Part shown: positions 45,944 through 55,063 of the stretch, in pieces | How positions within the stretch are numbered: the stretch's first letter is position 1 | How the letters are laid out: every line of letters starts with the position of its first letter | Origin: Methylobacterium adhaesivum | GTDB taxonomy: Bacteria; Pseudomonadota; Alphaproteobacteria; Rhizobiales; Beijerinckiaceae | Direction of reading: 5' to 3' | Assembly (NCBI RefSeq): GCF_022179065.1 | Contig: NZ_BPQD01000017.1 | Coordinates: forward strand, 60,020-124,019 | DNA length: 64,000 bases | Notes under the pieces: generated by a model | The model's database searches: none | Told to the model about the DNA's origin: nothing | The model's input: the letters and a program-made list of their open reading frames with translations, nothing else | Made by a program: the position numbers and the translations under genes

Positions 45944-47302
45944 ATGTCGAACGGTGCGGAAGTGGTGACGCCGAGGCTGGACGAGGCGGCGGACAACCGT
46001 CGGCGGATCAAGGCCATCGTCGCCTCGTCGTCGGGCAACCTCGTCGAGTGGTTCGACTTCTACTGTTACGCGTTCTTCGCCCTCTACTTCGCACCGGTGT
46101 TCTTCCCCGAGGGCGACGACACGAGCCAGCTCTTGAAATCGGCGGCCGTCTTCGCGGTCGGGTTTTTCATGCGGCCCATCGGCGGCTGGCTGTTCGGGCG
46201 TCTCGCCGATCGTCTCGGTCGCAAGACCTCGATGATGATCTCGGTGCTGATGATGTGTGCCGGCTCGCTCATGATCGCCGTGTTGCCGACCTACGCCAGC
46301 GTTGGGCACCTCGCCCCGGCCCTCCTGCTCCTCGCGCGGATGATCCAGGGCCTGTCGGTGGGCGGCGAGTACGGCACCAGTGCCACCTACATGAGCGAGA
46401 TCGCCATCAAGGGCCGGCGCGGGTTCTTCGCCTCGTTCCAGTACGTCACCCTCATCGGCGGCCAGCTTCTCGCCTCCCTCGTCCTCATCATCCTGCAGAG
46501 CTTCCTCACGGCCCAGCAGCTCACGGCCTGGGGCTGGCGCATTCCCTTCGTCCTCGGGGCCGTGGCCGCCGTCGTCGCCCTCTACCTGCGCTCGTCGCTC
46601 ACCGAGACCGCCACCAAGGCAGACATGCAATCCAAGGAATCGGGCACCTTCTCAGCCCTGTTCAAGCATTGGCGGGCGTTCTGCGTAGTGCTCGCCTACA
46701 CGGCCGGTGGTTCCTTGAGCTTCTACACCTTCACCACCTATATGCCGAAATATCTCTTCAACACGGCGCATATCGACAAGGTCACCGCCTCGCAGATCTC
46801 AACGGCGGCGCTCTTGGTCTACATGATCATCCAGCCATTCTTCGGCTGGCTGTCGGATAGGATCGGCCGCAAGGCCAACATGCTGCTCTACAGCGGGCTC
46901 GGCACCCTCATGGTGGTGCCGCTGATGACCGCCATCGGCGGCACCACCAACCCCTTCCTGTCCTTCGCCCTCATCATGATCGGCCTCACGGTGATCAGCT
47001 TCTACACGGGCATCTCGGGCATCGTGAAGGCGGAGCTGTTCCCGACCCAGGTGCGAGCGCTGGGCGTCGGCCTGTCCTACGCGGTCGCCAACTCCCTGTT
47101 CGGCGGCACCGCCGAAATGGTGGCCCTGTGGCTGAAGCAGATCGGTTCCGAAAGCACCTTCTTCTGGTACGTCACCGTGATGCTCGGGATCGCCTTCGTG
47201 GGCTCGCTGATCATGCCGAACCCCAAGCGCCACGGTTATCTCGACGGTGACGGTACCGTCGAGGAGGCCCTGGGCGCGAAGGCGCGCGTCGTCCACGCCT
47301 GA
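45944..47302 (+). CDS. MFS transporter, metabolite:H+ symporter (MHS) type
   Basis: A 452-residue, 12-helix transporter related to KgtP/ShiA/ProP-type proton symporters. Evidence: [20 protein letters not shown] at helix 1 is the MHS signature, [17 protein letters not shown] is MFS motif [18 protein letters not shown] is the typical helix 4-5 loop, and the repeat of motif A is [21 protein letters not shown] precedes the ATG. The likely substrate is a carboxylate such as 2-oxoglutarate, but specificity is not readable. Convergent with the BKACE gene, 17 bases apart. Confidence 0.9.
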   Translation: MSNGAEVVTPRLDEAADNRRRIKAIVASSSGNLVEWFDFYCYAFFALYFAPVFFPEGDDTSQLLKSAAVFAVGFFMRPIGGWLFGRLADRLGRKTSMMISVLMMCAGSLMIAVLPTYASVGHLAPALLLLARMIQGLSVGGEYGTSATYMSEIAIKGRRGFFASFQYVTLIGGQLLASLVLIILQSFLTAQQLTAWGWRIPFVLGAVAAVVALYLRSSLTETATKADMQSKESGTFSALFKHWRAFCVVLAYTAGGSLSFYTFTTYMPKYLFNTAHIDKVTASQISTAALLVYMIIQPFFGWLSDRIGRKANMLLYSGLGTLMVVPLMTAIGGTTNPFLSFALIMIGLTVISFYTGISGIVKAELFPTQVRALGVGLSYAVANSLFGGTAEMVALWLKQIGSESTFFWYVTVMLGIAFVGSLIMPNPKRHGYLDGDGTVEEALGAKARVVHA

Positions 47303-47319
47303 CGCGCGGCGGGCGGTGT

Positions 47320-48144
47320 TCAGGCCAGACCGAGCATCGCCCGCGCCTCGGCCGGTGTGGCCGGCCGCGCTCCGTGCCGAGCGCACAGATCGACGGCGAT
47401 CCGCACGAGCTCGGCGTTGCCGTCGGCGAGCCGGGTCTTCGACACCCGGATGTTGTCCTCGAGGCCCGTGCGGATGCCGTCGGCGCGGCGCGCCAGGGCC
47501 CACCCCATGACCTCGCTCTGATGCCGGCCGATCCCGGCCGCCGTCCAGGTGGCGCGGGGCAGGACGTGGCGCAATTCGGCGAGCAGGAGGTCGAGGAGCC
47601 GTTCCTCGGCCGGCAGGGCGTTCTTCACCCCCATGACGAACTGCACGTGCGGGCGCTCGTCCATCAGGCCCGCCTCCACGAGGCGCCGCGCCCCGTGGAG
47701 GTGGGACAGATCGAAGATCTCGATCTCGGGCCGCACCGCGTGGGTCTTCATCGCGGCGGCGAGCTCGGTCACCAGGGCGGCCGGGTTCTCGTACACGATG
47801 GTGGGGAAGTTCACCGAACCCGTGGAGAGGGAGGCCATGTCGGGACGCTGCGGCAGGGACAGGCCGCGCGCGGCCGGATCGCGCCCGCGCCCGCCGGTGG
47901 AGAACTGCACGATCATCCCGGGGCATTGCGCCTCTACGCCGGCCTTCACCTGCGCGAACAGGGCCGGATCCGAGGACGGGCTCTCGTCCGGGCCGCGCAC
48001 GTGGATGTGCACGAGGGACGCACCCGCCTCGTAGGCCGCACGGGTCGAGGCGATCTGCTGCTCCGGCGTCACCGGAAGGGTCGGGTTGTCCGAGGTCCGC
48101 GGAACGGAGCCGGTGATCGCGACGGCGACGACGATGGGGCGCAT
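47320..48144 (-). CDS. BKACE-family beta-keto acid cleavage enzyme (DUF849)
   Basis: Zinc-dependent enzyme of 274 residues that cleaves a beta-keto acid with acetyl-CoA, as the 3-keto-5-aminohexanoate cleavage enzyme does. Family features: VAITGSVPRTSDNPTLPVTPEQ, LVHIHVRGPD (the HxH zinc site), IVQFSTGGRG, SLSTGSVNF and the late GLEDNIRVSK. The family covers several substrates (carnitine, lysine and other degradations), so the true substrate is open. It follows the ClC gene on the same strand by 93 bases. Confidence 0.9.
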   Translation of the reverse strand: MRPIVVAVAITGSVPRTSDNPTLPVTPEQQIASTRAAYEAGASLVHIHVRGPDESPSSDPALFAQVKAGVEAQCPGMIVQFSTGGRGRDPAARGLSLPQRPDMASLSTGSVNFPTIVYENPAALVTELAAAMKTHAVRPEIEIFDLSHLHGARRLVEAGLMDERPHVQFVMGVKNALPAEERLLDLLLAELRHVLPRATWTAAGIGRHQSEVMGWALARRADGIRTGLEDNIRVSKTRLADGNAELVRIAVDLCARHGARPATPAEARAMLGLA

Positions 48145-48237
48145 GGTGGAGGCTCCTGCTGGGCGGTCTTCCCGATGGCCGTTTCGAGACGGACCTTGCC
48201 TCCCCCCTCCGATGGCGGCCCCCTCCGCGTCAACGTC

Positions 48238-50058
48238 TCAGGCCGTCTCGCCCAGCATCGCCCGGCGCTGGCGGTCGAGTTCCTCGCTGTAGCGCTTGAG
48301 CGTGTGGCTCTCGGTGAGGAGGCCAACGACACGGCGGGTGTCGAGGCCGTCGACGACGGCCAGGGCTTCGCTCTCCGCCCGGTCGAACGCCGCCGCCGCC
48401 GTCTTGGCGTTCATGTCCGGCGTCAGCACGTCGTCGCGATGGCGCAGGAGATCCGCGAGGGCGGGGCTGGCCCCATCGGCGTCGCGGATTGCGGCATGGA
48501 CCTCGGGCACGCGGACGATGCCGGCGTAGCGCCCGGCGCCGTCCACCACCACCACCCGCGAGGGCGAGCCGAGGGGGTGGTCCGCGAGGAATGTCGCCAG
48601 GGGCATAGACACCGGCACCGTCGCCACTTCGCGCCGCATCAGGGTGTCCACCGTCAGGGTCCGGATCCAGCCGACGTCGTGGGCGCTGCGGATGCTCTCC
48701 CCGCGCAGGTGGAAGCGCCAGGTGGCGAAGGAATAGCCGAACGTCTTCCGCACGGTCAGCGACGACGCGATGACCGCCACCAGCACGAGGCCGGTGATGG
48801 GAAAGCTCCCCGTGAGTTCGAGGGTCAGGAACGTCATGGTCAGGGGGCCGCCGATGACCGCGACGGCCAGCGCGCTCATGCCGATCACCGCGTAGGCGAG
48901 GGATGTCGGCGCGAAGGCGGCGAGCCCCGGCATCAGGTCCGCGAAGATGCTGCCGGCCAGGGCGCCGAGGAATAGGGAGGCGAAGAACAGGCCGCCCCGG
49001 AAGCCCGAGCCGATGGAGATGGCCGAGGCCGCGGCTTTGGCTGCGAAGAGAAGAACGAGAGCCTCGACGCCCATCCGCAGGCCGTGGTCGCCGAGATGGA
49101 GGTGGAGCGCCCCGTGGCCGCCCGACAGCACCTGTGGCGAGGCGGCGAGGGCGAGGGCACCGACGCACAGGCCCCCGAGGGCGGGGGCCGCCGGGGCGGG
49201 AAGCCGGCTCGCCCGGATGCCGGCTTCCACCAGGGTGACCCCACGCATGATCGCGACGCCGAGACCGGCGCAGACGAGGCCGAGGCCGAAGGCCGGGAGG
49301 GTGTCGGCGGCGGTGATCGCCGCGGTCGCGAGGGCATCTGATCCCTCGAGGGTCACGAGGGGGGCTTGCGCGACCAGGCCGCGCGCCACGACGCTGCCGC
49401 ACAGGGCGGCCACGACCACGGGCGTCAGAGTGGCGATGGAATAGGTGCCGATGATGAGCTCGAAGGCGTAGAACGCGCCCGTGAGCGGGGCTCCGAAGGC
49501 GGCCGCGATGGCGGCGGCCGCCCCGCAGCCCACCAGGGTACGCTGATCGCTTCGGCGCAGCTCGAACGAGAGCCCGAGGCGGGCCGCGAGGGCGGCGCTG
49601 ATCTGAGTGTAGCCGGCCTCGAGGCCGACGGACGCGCCGCTCCCGTTCGAGATCGTGTTCTGGAGGGCGACGAGGCCCGAGCCCCGCACCGACATCCGGC
49701 CCCCGTGCAGGGCGTTGGCTTCGATGGGATCGACGACGGCGTGGGGCCGCCGTCCGCGCCACCGGGCGAGCCCGTGGACGAGGAGACCGAGGAGCACGCC
49801 GCCCGCCGCTGGCGCGAGGAGCAAGGTCGCGGCCGACAGGTCGTGGGTGGCGCTGAGGCGAGCGCCGTGCGGCAGCCCATAGAGCCATTCGCGCAGGGTC
49901 TGCGCTGCCAGCCCCATGGCCGCCACGGCGACCCCTGCGCCGCAACCGGCCAGCGCCGCCAGGACGACGAGGCCGATCTCGCTGCCCCGCACCAGGGCCC
50001 GTACTCGGGCTGGGGCGTGGGCGAACACGCGCGCGAAGCGGGGACGGGGCGTCTTCAT
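48238..50058 (-). CDS. ClC-family chloride channel/antiporter with CBS domains
   Basis: A 606-residue ClC protein with the membrane domain (~30-440) and two C-terminal CBS domains (~455-595, VDTLMRREVATVPVSMPL and DDVLTPDMNAKTAAA). Anion-path motifs: NGSGASVGLEAGYTQ, where the usual GREGP reads GLEAG with the gating glutamate kept; GSGFRGGLFFASLF corresponds to GxFxP. The retained gating glutamate fits a Cl-/H+ exchanger, though the changed loop is atypical. The CBS pair probably senses nucleotides. Confidence 0.9.
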   Translation of the reverse strand: MKTPRPRFARVFAHAPARVRALVRGSEIGLVVLAALAGCGAGVAVAAMGLAAQTLREWLYGLPHGARLSATHDLSAATLLLAPAAGGVLLGLLVHGLARWRGRRPHAVVDPIEANALHGGRMSVRGSGLVALQNTISNGSGASVGLEAGYTQISAALAARLGLSFELRRSDQRTLVGCGAAAAIAAAFGAPLTGAFYAFELIIGTYSIATLTPVVVAALCGSVVARGLVAQAPLVTLEGSDALATAAITAADTLPAFGLGLVCAGLGVAIMRGVTLVEAGIRASRLPAPAAPALGGLCVGALALAASPQVLSGGHGALHLHLGDHGLRMGVEALVLLFAAKAAASAISIGSGFRGGLFFASLFLGALAGSIFADLMPGLAAFAPTSLAYAVIGMSALAVAVIGGPLTMTFLTLELTGSFPITGLVLVAVIASSLTVRKTFGYSFATWRFHLRGESIRSAHDVGWIRTLTVDTLMRREVATVPVSMPLATFLADHPLGSPSRVVVVDGAGRYAGIVRVPEVHAAIRDADGASPALADLLRHRDDVLTPDMNAKTAAAAFDRAESEALAVVDGLDTRRVVGLLTESHTLKRYSEELDRQRRAMLGETA

Positions 50059-50161
50059 CGCGGACGGTGTAGGAGTGCCGCGCCGGGGCGTCGATCCGTT
50101 TTCCGCAGGAGGCGTCCCTCTTCGCCCACAGATTCTCCGGCCTTCGAGGGTCGCTAGGTGC

Positions 50162-50190
50162 TTGAAAAGCGCGTCGGCTCACGATACAGC
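50162..50190 (+). promoter_or_regulatory. Putative promoter of tRNA-His
   Basis: TTGAAA (50162-50167) and TACAGC (50185-50190) are spaced by 17 bases, ending 9 bases before the mature 5' end of the tRNA. Confidence 0.5.
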
Positions 50191-50199
50191 CCCCTCAGT

Positions 50200-50276
50200 G
50201 CCGCCGTAGCTCAGTTGGTTAGAGCACCAGATTGTGGATCTGGGGGTCCCCCGTTCGAGCCGGGGCGGTGGTACCA
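50200..50276 (+). tRNA. tRNA-His (GTG anticodon)
   Basis: 77 nt including encoded CCA. Arms: acceptor GCCGCCG/CGGTGGT with two G-U pairs, D-arm GCTC/GAGC, anticodon stem CCAGA/TCTGG with loop TTGTGGA (anticodon GTG), and T-stem CCCCG/CGGGG with TTCGAGC. The base before the acceptor is T, not G, and position 73 is A, so the normally universal G-1:C73 identity pair is absent, as known in many alphaproteobacteria. Confidence 0.96.
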
Positions 50277-50360
50277 TCGAATTTTGCCATGAAACGAAGG
50301 AGTTGGGCCGATGGCCCCTCCTTCGTTTCTTGTCGTTTGGTATCCGCGCGTCCGCGTGGG

Positions 50361-50872
50361 ATGTCACGCGTCAGGATCGTCCTCCATCTGCCGGACGATC
50401 CCTGCTTCCTGAATGCCGCCCCCAGTCAGTTCGATACCGCCCTCGTCATCAGGGTGCTCAATGCCCGTGACGCGATGGGTGGGGGACCGTGAGGAGCAAG
50501 GTCGGGCGCGGCACGACGTGCACCCTCTACCTGCCGCGCTTCGAAGGCGCCGACCGTGCGACGGACGAAGGCGAGCCGGAGCTCCCGATGGACGGGCACG
50601 GCACCTGCGTCCTCATGGTCGAGGGTGAGATCGACGTCGGCGCCTTCGCGGTTCAGATGCTGGCGGACCTCGGCTCCGGAACGGTCTGGGCAACCGACGC
50701 GGAAGAACCCCTGGCCCAACCCGCAGGGAATGCCGATCGCTTCGCCGCGGTGTTGCCGGGCAGGAATGGGATCGATGGATCCGCGCTCATCGACAGCGAA
50801 CACTTCGTTCGATGGATAGGCTTGATCAAATCGAGAGAGAATTTTCGAGATACAGGTTTACCAAACCTATGA
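50361..50872 (+). pseudogene. Decayed hybrid histidine kinase (HATPase plus receiver remnant)
   Basis: Pieces of a hybrid sensor kinase survive in two frames. Frame one (50361-50492) reads VRIVLHLPDDPCFLNA then PSQFDTALVIRVLNARDAMGGG, the N-box of a HATPase_c domain. Frame two (50489-50872) resumes at SKVGRGTTCTLYLPRFEG, the end of such a kinase domain, then GTCVLMVEGEIDVGAFAVQML and VWATDAEEPLAQ, a receiver domain. The ATP-lid region between is deleted. The receiver has lost its acidic pocket (VEGEI for VEDN) and the phospho-Asp segment, jumping to LPGRNGIDG. The tail is unrelated and AT-rich. It lies between two tRNA genes. Confidence 0.75.
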
Positions 50873-50965
50873 ACGTACGAGAGGTGTACGATCCAGGTTC
50901 GTCGAACCCGTGGTCGTCTCGTCGTTTCCTTCCATGCCGATCCGTGGATCAGTGACATCATGGAA

Positions 50966-51040
50966 TGGTGGGCACTACAGGGTTCGAACCTGTGACCCCT
51001 ACCATGTCAAGGTAGTGCTCTACCGCTGAGCTAAGCGCCC
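50966..51040 (-). tRNA. tRNA-Val (GAC anticodon)
   Basis: 75 nt including encoded CCA. Acceptor GGGCGCT/AGTGCCC, D-arm GCTC/GAGC, anticodon stem CTACC/GGTAG with loop TTGACAT (anticodon GAC), T-stem ACAGG/CCTGT with TTCGAAC, discriminator A. It reads leftward, converging with the kinase remnant. Confidence 0.97.
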
Positions 51041-51069
51041 TCACCGGCGGCGTTCCTCGCCGGTGAGGG
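51038..51069 (-). other. Leader hairpin overlapping the tRNA-Val 5' end
   Basis: A perfect 12-bp inverted repeat (51038-51049 and 51058-51069, 8-base loop) lies between the promoter and tRNA-Val. Its inner end contains the first three bases (GGG) of the mature tRNA, so the leader can pair with the acceptor end before processing by RNase P. Confidence 0.5.
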
Positions 51070-51070
51070 G

Positions 51071-51099
51071 GCTATAGCTTCTGGTTTTCGGTGGCGCAA
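51071..51099 (-). promoter_or_regulatory. Putative promoter of tRNA-Val
   Basis: On the minus strand, TTGCGC (51099-51094) and TATAGC (51076-51071) are spaced by 17 bases. Transcription would begin near 51064, just inside the leader hairpin. Confidence 0.55.
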
Positions 51100-51281
51100 G
51101 CGCAAAGGCGGCTTCCGATCCCATCTTCCACACGCCCTCCCCCGCTGCCGCGGCGCACCCCATTTTCCTGCGCCGATCCTGAAAGTACGCTAAGGCCGGT
51201 GGCCGACAGCTCCAGGAGGGGGCCTCCGCGAGGGGCGCCGACGCTCACGGGGCGGCGACACCTATCGAGCAACGGTGAGGA

Positions 51282-52328
51282 ATGCGGTTCTACGTCGATC
51301 ACGACCGGGGCGATGAGATCAGGTGCTGGGTGGTCCCGGACAATCCCCTGGCGATCAGCCGCGTCTTCGTCGCCGTGGAGGGACGCCGGGTCGCCGAGAT
51401 TTCCGCCTCGATCACGGATGACGGCATCCGCGCCAACGGCTGGCATTCCACCGGACAGTGCGTGTTCCGGCTCACCCCGGAGGAAGTGCCCGGCCTCGCC
51501 GAGGCCAGGCGTGTCGAGGTCTACGACACCGACACCAATGTCCTTATTTACAGGCGGATCCGTCGGGACGGGATCCGGACCGGCAAGGTGCTCTTCGTCG
51601 ATACGAGCATCATCCCGGAGACCCGTATCCCCGCGGCACTCTTCGACTGGTTCCAGCAGAGCTATCTCGGCGTCGGGCGCCTGTCCGACGAAGTGCTGCG
51701 GGTCCTGTTCGAGAGCCCGTGGCTGTCCTCGTCGATCATCTCGGGCGCCATCATCGTGCCGCGCTACGAGGGGTTCTTCGCCAGCGACGACTTCCTGACC
51801 ACGGCCCTCATCCACGATCCCTACACCGAGATGGCGACGCGGATGCTCTGGCTGAAGGCGCGGACCGCCGTGGCCGCCGACCCGGCCCAGGCCTGGCGCC
51901 TCGGCCGCCTCGGCGAGGCGGCGGATTTCGCCGGCGATTACGATTACGACGACGTGAAGAGTCTGAAGCGCTTCTTCCGGATGATGCCGGAGGCGGCTTA
52001 CCGCCTGCTCTACAATCCCCTGGCGCGCCAGTTCGGCACCAAACTGCCCGACGACCGCCTGACCCCGGGCAATTCCATCGTCGCCATCGAGATCCTGGCC
52101 CGCGTCGGCGTCGTCGGTCACCGCGACTTCTACGAGGCCTTCGCCACCACGGTGTTCGACCGCCTCGGGATCGAGGCCGTCGTGCCCGAGCCCGAGCCGA
52201 TCTCCGAGACGGTCCTGGCCCTCGCCGCGCGCCTGCGCGGCCTGCGGGTGGCGCAGGACATGCTCGTGTTCGACGTCGCCATGGCGGACGCCGTGCGCGA
52301 TGCCGTGGCCAAGGGATGGACCGTCTGA
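51282..52328 (+). CDS. Unrecognised protein linked to the glycosyltransferase
   Basis: A 348-residue, apparently soluble protein with no signal peptide or membrane helix. The N-terminal ~90 residues look like a beta-rich module (RFYVDHDRGDEIRCWVVPDN, VEVYDTDTNVLIYRR). The rest is helical, with blocks such as VPRYEGFFASDDFLTTALIHDPYTEM-type charged segments, MPEAAYRLLYNPLARQFGTKL and SIVAIEILARVGVVGHRDFY. I recognise no family. The GGTGAGGA site abuts the ATG. Its stop overlaps the start of the tandem glycosyltransferase by 13 bases, so it probably works with it, perhaps on a surface glycan. Confidence 0.75.
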   Translation: MRFYVDHDRGDEIRCWVVPDNPLAISRVFVAVEGRRVAEISASITDDGIRANGWHSTGQCVFRLTPEEVPGLAEARRVEVYDTDTNVLIYRRIRRDGIRTGKVLFVDTSIIPETRIPAALFDWFQQSYLGVGRLSDEVLRVLFESPWLSSSIISGAIIVPRYEGFFASDDFLTTALIHDPYTEMATRMLWLKARTAVAADPAQAWRLGRLGEAADFAGDYDYDDVKSLKRFFRMMPEAAYRLLYNPLARQFGTKLPDDRLTPGNSIVAIEILARVGVVGHRDFYEAFATTVFDRLGIEAVVPEPEPISETVLALAARLRGLRVAQDMLVFDVAMADAVRDAVAKGWTV

Positions 52329-54520
52329 GGGTGGGAGGGAATGCGCCCGTCCCGCCCGAGGAGGCACGCTCGCGCGAGGATCATCCTCCCTCGGCCCGCC
52401 TGCCCGGAGGCAGGCGGAGCTTCGTGGTCGAGGGGGAGGCCCTGCGCCTCGATCTCGCCGGCACCGGCCTCGGTGATGCGTGGGTGACGATCCGGTTTCG
52501 TGATGTCGGCAGCGGCGGCATCGGCCGGCTTCTTCTCACCGTCCTGCGTGATGGGCACCAGGGCGCGATCCTCTCCGAAGAGGCCCTGGGGGGCGATGCC
52601 TTCGCCTGGACCGGGCGTCTGCCCGAGGGGCTTCGGGCCCTCGTGTTCTCGCCCCTGGCGCCGGGGCGGCCCGTCGCCGTCGCGGATGTCTCGATCGCTC
52701 GGCGCGGACGCCTCGCCCTCGTCGGCCGGGCCGCCCTGCGCAGCCCCGCCCGCACCGTCCGCGCCGTCTATTGGCGCAGCCTCGGCCTGAAGGTGCGCGG
52801 GCGCGGATTGCTCGGCGCTGCCCTCCGCGACCGCCGGGATACGGGGTACCCCGCCTGGATCAGGCGCTTCGACACCCTCGACGCCGCCGGGCGGTCCCGC
52901 CTCCGCGACACGGCCGCGGCCTGGGATGCTCCGCCGCTGATCTCCGTCCTCATGCCCGTCCACGATCCCGCCCCCGGGGTGCTCGAGGCGGCCCTGCGCT
53001 CGGTTCGGGCGCAGCTCTACCCCCATTGGGACCTGTGCGTGGTCGACGACGCCTCAACGGACCCCGCCACCGGCCGGCGCCTTGCGGCCCATGCCGCCGC
53101 CGATCCGCGCATCCGGGTGATGCGGCGTCCGGTCAACGGCCACATCGCGCGGGCCACAAACGATGCCCTGGCCATGGCGCGCGGAACCTTCGTCGCCTTC
53201 CTCGACCATGACGACACCTTGGCGGAGACCGCCCTGTTCCACGTCGCGGAGGCCGTCCGTTCCGATCCGGACCTGGTCCTGATCTACAGCGACGAGGACA
53301 AGATCGACGCGCGCGGGCGCCGCTTCGAGCCGCATTTCAAGTCTGCCTTCGACCGCGAACTCCTCTACGGGCAGAACTACATCAACCACCTCACGGTGGT
53401 GCGAACCGACGCCCTGCGGGCGCTCGGCGGCCTACGCCCCGGCTTCGAGGGCAGCCAGGACCACGATCTGCTCCTGCGCCTCACCGCCGGTCTCGCGCCC
53501 GAGCGGGTCCGTCATATCCCGAAGGTGCTCTATCACTGGCGCGCCGCCGGAGGCTCGGGCACCTTCTCGGACCGGGCCCTCGCCCAGGCCGAGACCGCCC
53601 GGCTCCGCGCCCTCGCGGAAGTGGCCGCGCCCTTCGGTGCCCGGGCCGAACGCGGGGCCCTCGGCTTCAACCGCCTCGTGCGGCCCCTGCCCGCCCCGGC
53701 TCCGCGCGTGTCCGTGATCATCCCCACCCGCGACCGGGCCGAACTCCTGGGCCAGGTGCTCGCGGGTCTGTTCACCGCCACGGACTATCCGGATCTCAAC
53801 GTTGTCGTGGTCGACAACGACAGCCGCGAAGCGGCGACGCACGCCCTATTCGGGGCCTATGCCGACGACACGCGCCTGCGGGTGCTCGCGGTGCCGGGGC
53901 CGTTCAATTTCTCGGAGCTGTCGAATCGGGGCGCCGACGCCGCGACGGGCCCGGTCCTGCTGTTCCTTAACAACGACGTCGAGATCGTCGAGCCCGGCTG
54001 GCTCGCCGAGATGGTATCCCTCGCCCTCGATCCGAGTGTCGGAGCCGTGGGCGCCAAGTTGCTTTATCCGGACGGCACCCTCCAGCACGGCGGCATCGTG
54101 CTCGGGGTGGGCGGCGTCGCGGGGCACAGCCACCTCGGCCTGCCGGGCGATGAGCCGGGTTACTTTGCTCGGATGGTGCTGACCCAGGAGGTGTCCGCCG
54201 TCACGGGGGCGTGCCTCGCCGTGCGGGCGGATGCCTTCGCGGCGGTGGGCGGATTCGACGCCGCGCACCTCGCCGTCGCCTTCAACGACGTCGACCTGTG
54301 CCTGCGCCTGCGGGCGGCCGGCTACCGCAACGTCTGGACGCCGCATGCGCGCCTCGTCCATCACGAATCGAAGAGCCGCGGTCCCGAGGACACGCCGGAG
54401 AAACGCGCCCGCTTCGAGGCCGAGACCCGCGTGATGCAAGCGCGCTGGGAGCCGCAGCTGAGGGCCGACCCGTATTACAATCCCAATCTGTCACGGCGAT
54501 CCGCGCATTTCCGCCTGTAG
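52316..54520 (+). CDS. Tandem-domain family 2 glycosyltransferase
   Basis: A 734-residue protein with two GT-A/GT2 modules after a ~200-residue N-terminal domain that is beta-rich (SFVVEGEALRLDLAGTGLGD). Module one (~209-440) has ISVLMPVHDPAPGVLEAALRSV, VVDDASTDP and the DxD-like FLDHDDTL. Module two (~465-715) has VSVIIPTRDRAELLGQVLAGL, VVVDNDS, FLNNDVEIVEPGWL and the acceptor-side FNDVDLCLRLRAAGYR. It resembles rhamnosyltransferase-type enzymes of O-antigen or exopolysaccharide assembly. The start at 52316 lies inside the preceding gene after AAGGG; a GTG at 52331 is an alternative. Confidence 0.87.
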   Translation: MDRLRVGGNAPVPPEEARSREDHPPSARLPGGRRSFVVEGEALRLDLAGTGLGDAWVTIRFRDVGSGGIGRLLLTVLRDGHQGAILSEEALGGDAFAWTGRLPEGLRALVFSPLAPGRPVAVADVSIARRGRLALVGRAALRSPARTVRAVYWRSLGLKVRGRGLLGAALRDRRDTGYPAWIRRFDTLDAAGRSRLRDTAAAWDAPPLISVLMPVHDPAPGVLEAALRSVRAQLYPHWDLCVVDDASTDPATGRRLAAHAAADPRIRVMRRPVNGHIARATNDALAMARGTFVAFLDHDDTLAETALFHVAEAVRSDPDLVLIYSDEDKIDARGRRFEPHFKSAFDRELLYGQNYINHLTVVRTDALRALGGLRPGFEGSQDHDLLLRLTAGLAPERVRHIPKVLYHWRAAGGSGTFSDRALAQAETARLRALAEVAAPFGARAERGALGFNRLVRPLPAPAPRVSVIIPTRDRAELLGQVLAGLFTATDYPDLNVVVVDNDSREAATHALFGAYADDTRLRVLAVPGPFNFSELSNRGADAATGPVLLFLNNDVEIVEPGWLAEMVSLALDPSVGAVGAKLLYPDGTLQHGGIVLGVGGVAGHSHLGLPGDEPGYFARMVLTQEVSAVTGACLAVRADAFAAVGGFDAAHLAVAFNDVDLCLRLRAAGYRNVWTPHARLVHHESKSRGPEDTPEKRARFEAETRVMQARWEPQLRADPYYNPNLSRRSAHFRL

Positions 54521-55063
54521 ACCGAGCGGACGGGTTGTTGCGTTGCGGCAGCAAATTGGTGTGATGTGTTTGCGGTGCGCCATCTGGCCGCCACGATCTG
54601 CCCCCTGTCTCGTGTGGGTTGTGTCTTCCCGGGCACAGGCTTGCCTTGGAATTGCTCGAAGTCGGATCGATAGAAGAGCTCAATGCCGTGGGAGCGGCGG
54701 CTCCCGCAGGGCGCGGGGGCTCCCGTGCTCGACCCGATCAACCGAAGCAGGCCGAGAGACACATGACTGGTCCGTGTCCATCGAATTCGAAGTTGCATTG
54801 CGGCATCGAAGTGTCCGTCACCGTGCCGCCGGGGCCGTCCCTGACGACTCGGGAGACGTGACCCGTCTTGCCTCTGCGTTCCGCTGATGGGTCCGCCCCG
54901 GATCCGCGCGGTTCGTCCCAGACGACGCGCGATCGGAGCGGTGTTCCTCGCGTGACCTTAAGCCCGTCCCCTCCCCCCGTGTTGGACACCACTCTGGTGC
55001 CATACTAAGGATCGGGCGGATTGCCCGGCCCCTGGCGGCCGGTCTCGTTCCCCGTTCAAGAGC
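54521..55063 (+). promoter_or_regulatory. Upstream region of the PKS operon
   Basis: 543 bases with no convincing gene and lower GC than the flanks. Near its end, TTGGAC (54982) and TACTAA (55003) are only 15 bases apart, a poor sigma-70 spacing. Between them a small perfect palindrome CACCA-CTC-TGGTG (54987-54999) could be an operator. The rest shows nothing recognisable. Confidence 0.35.
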
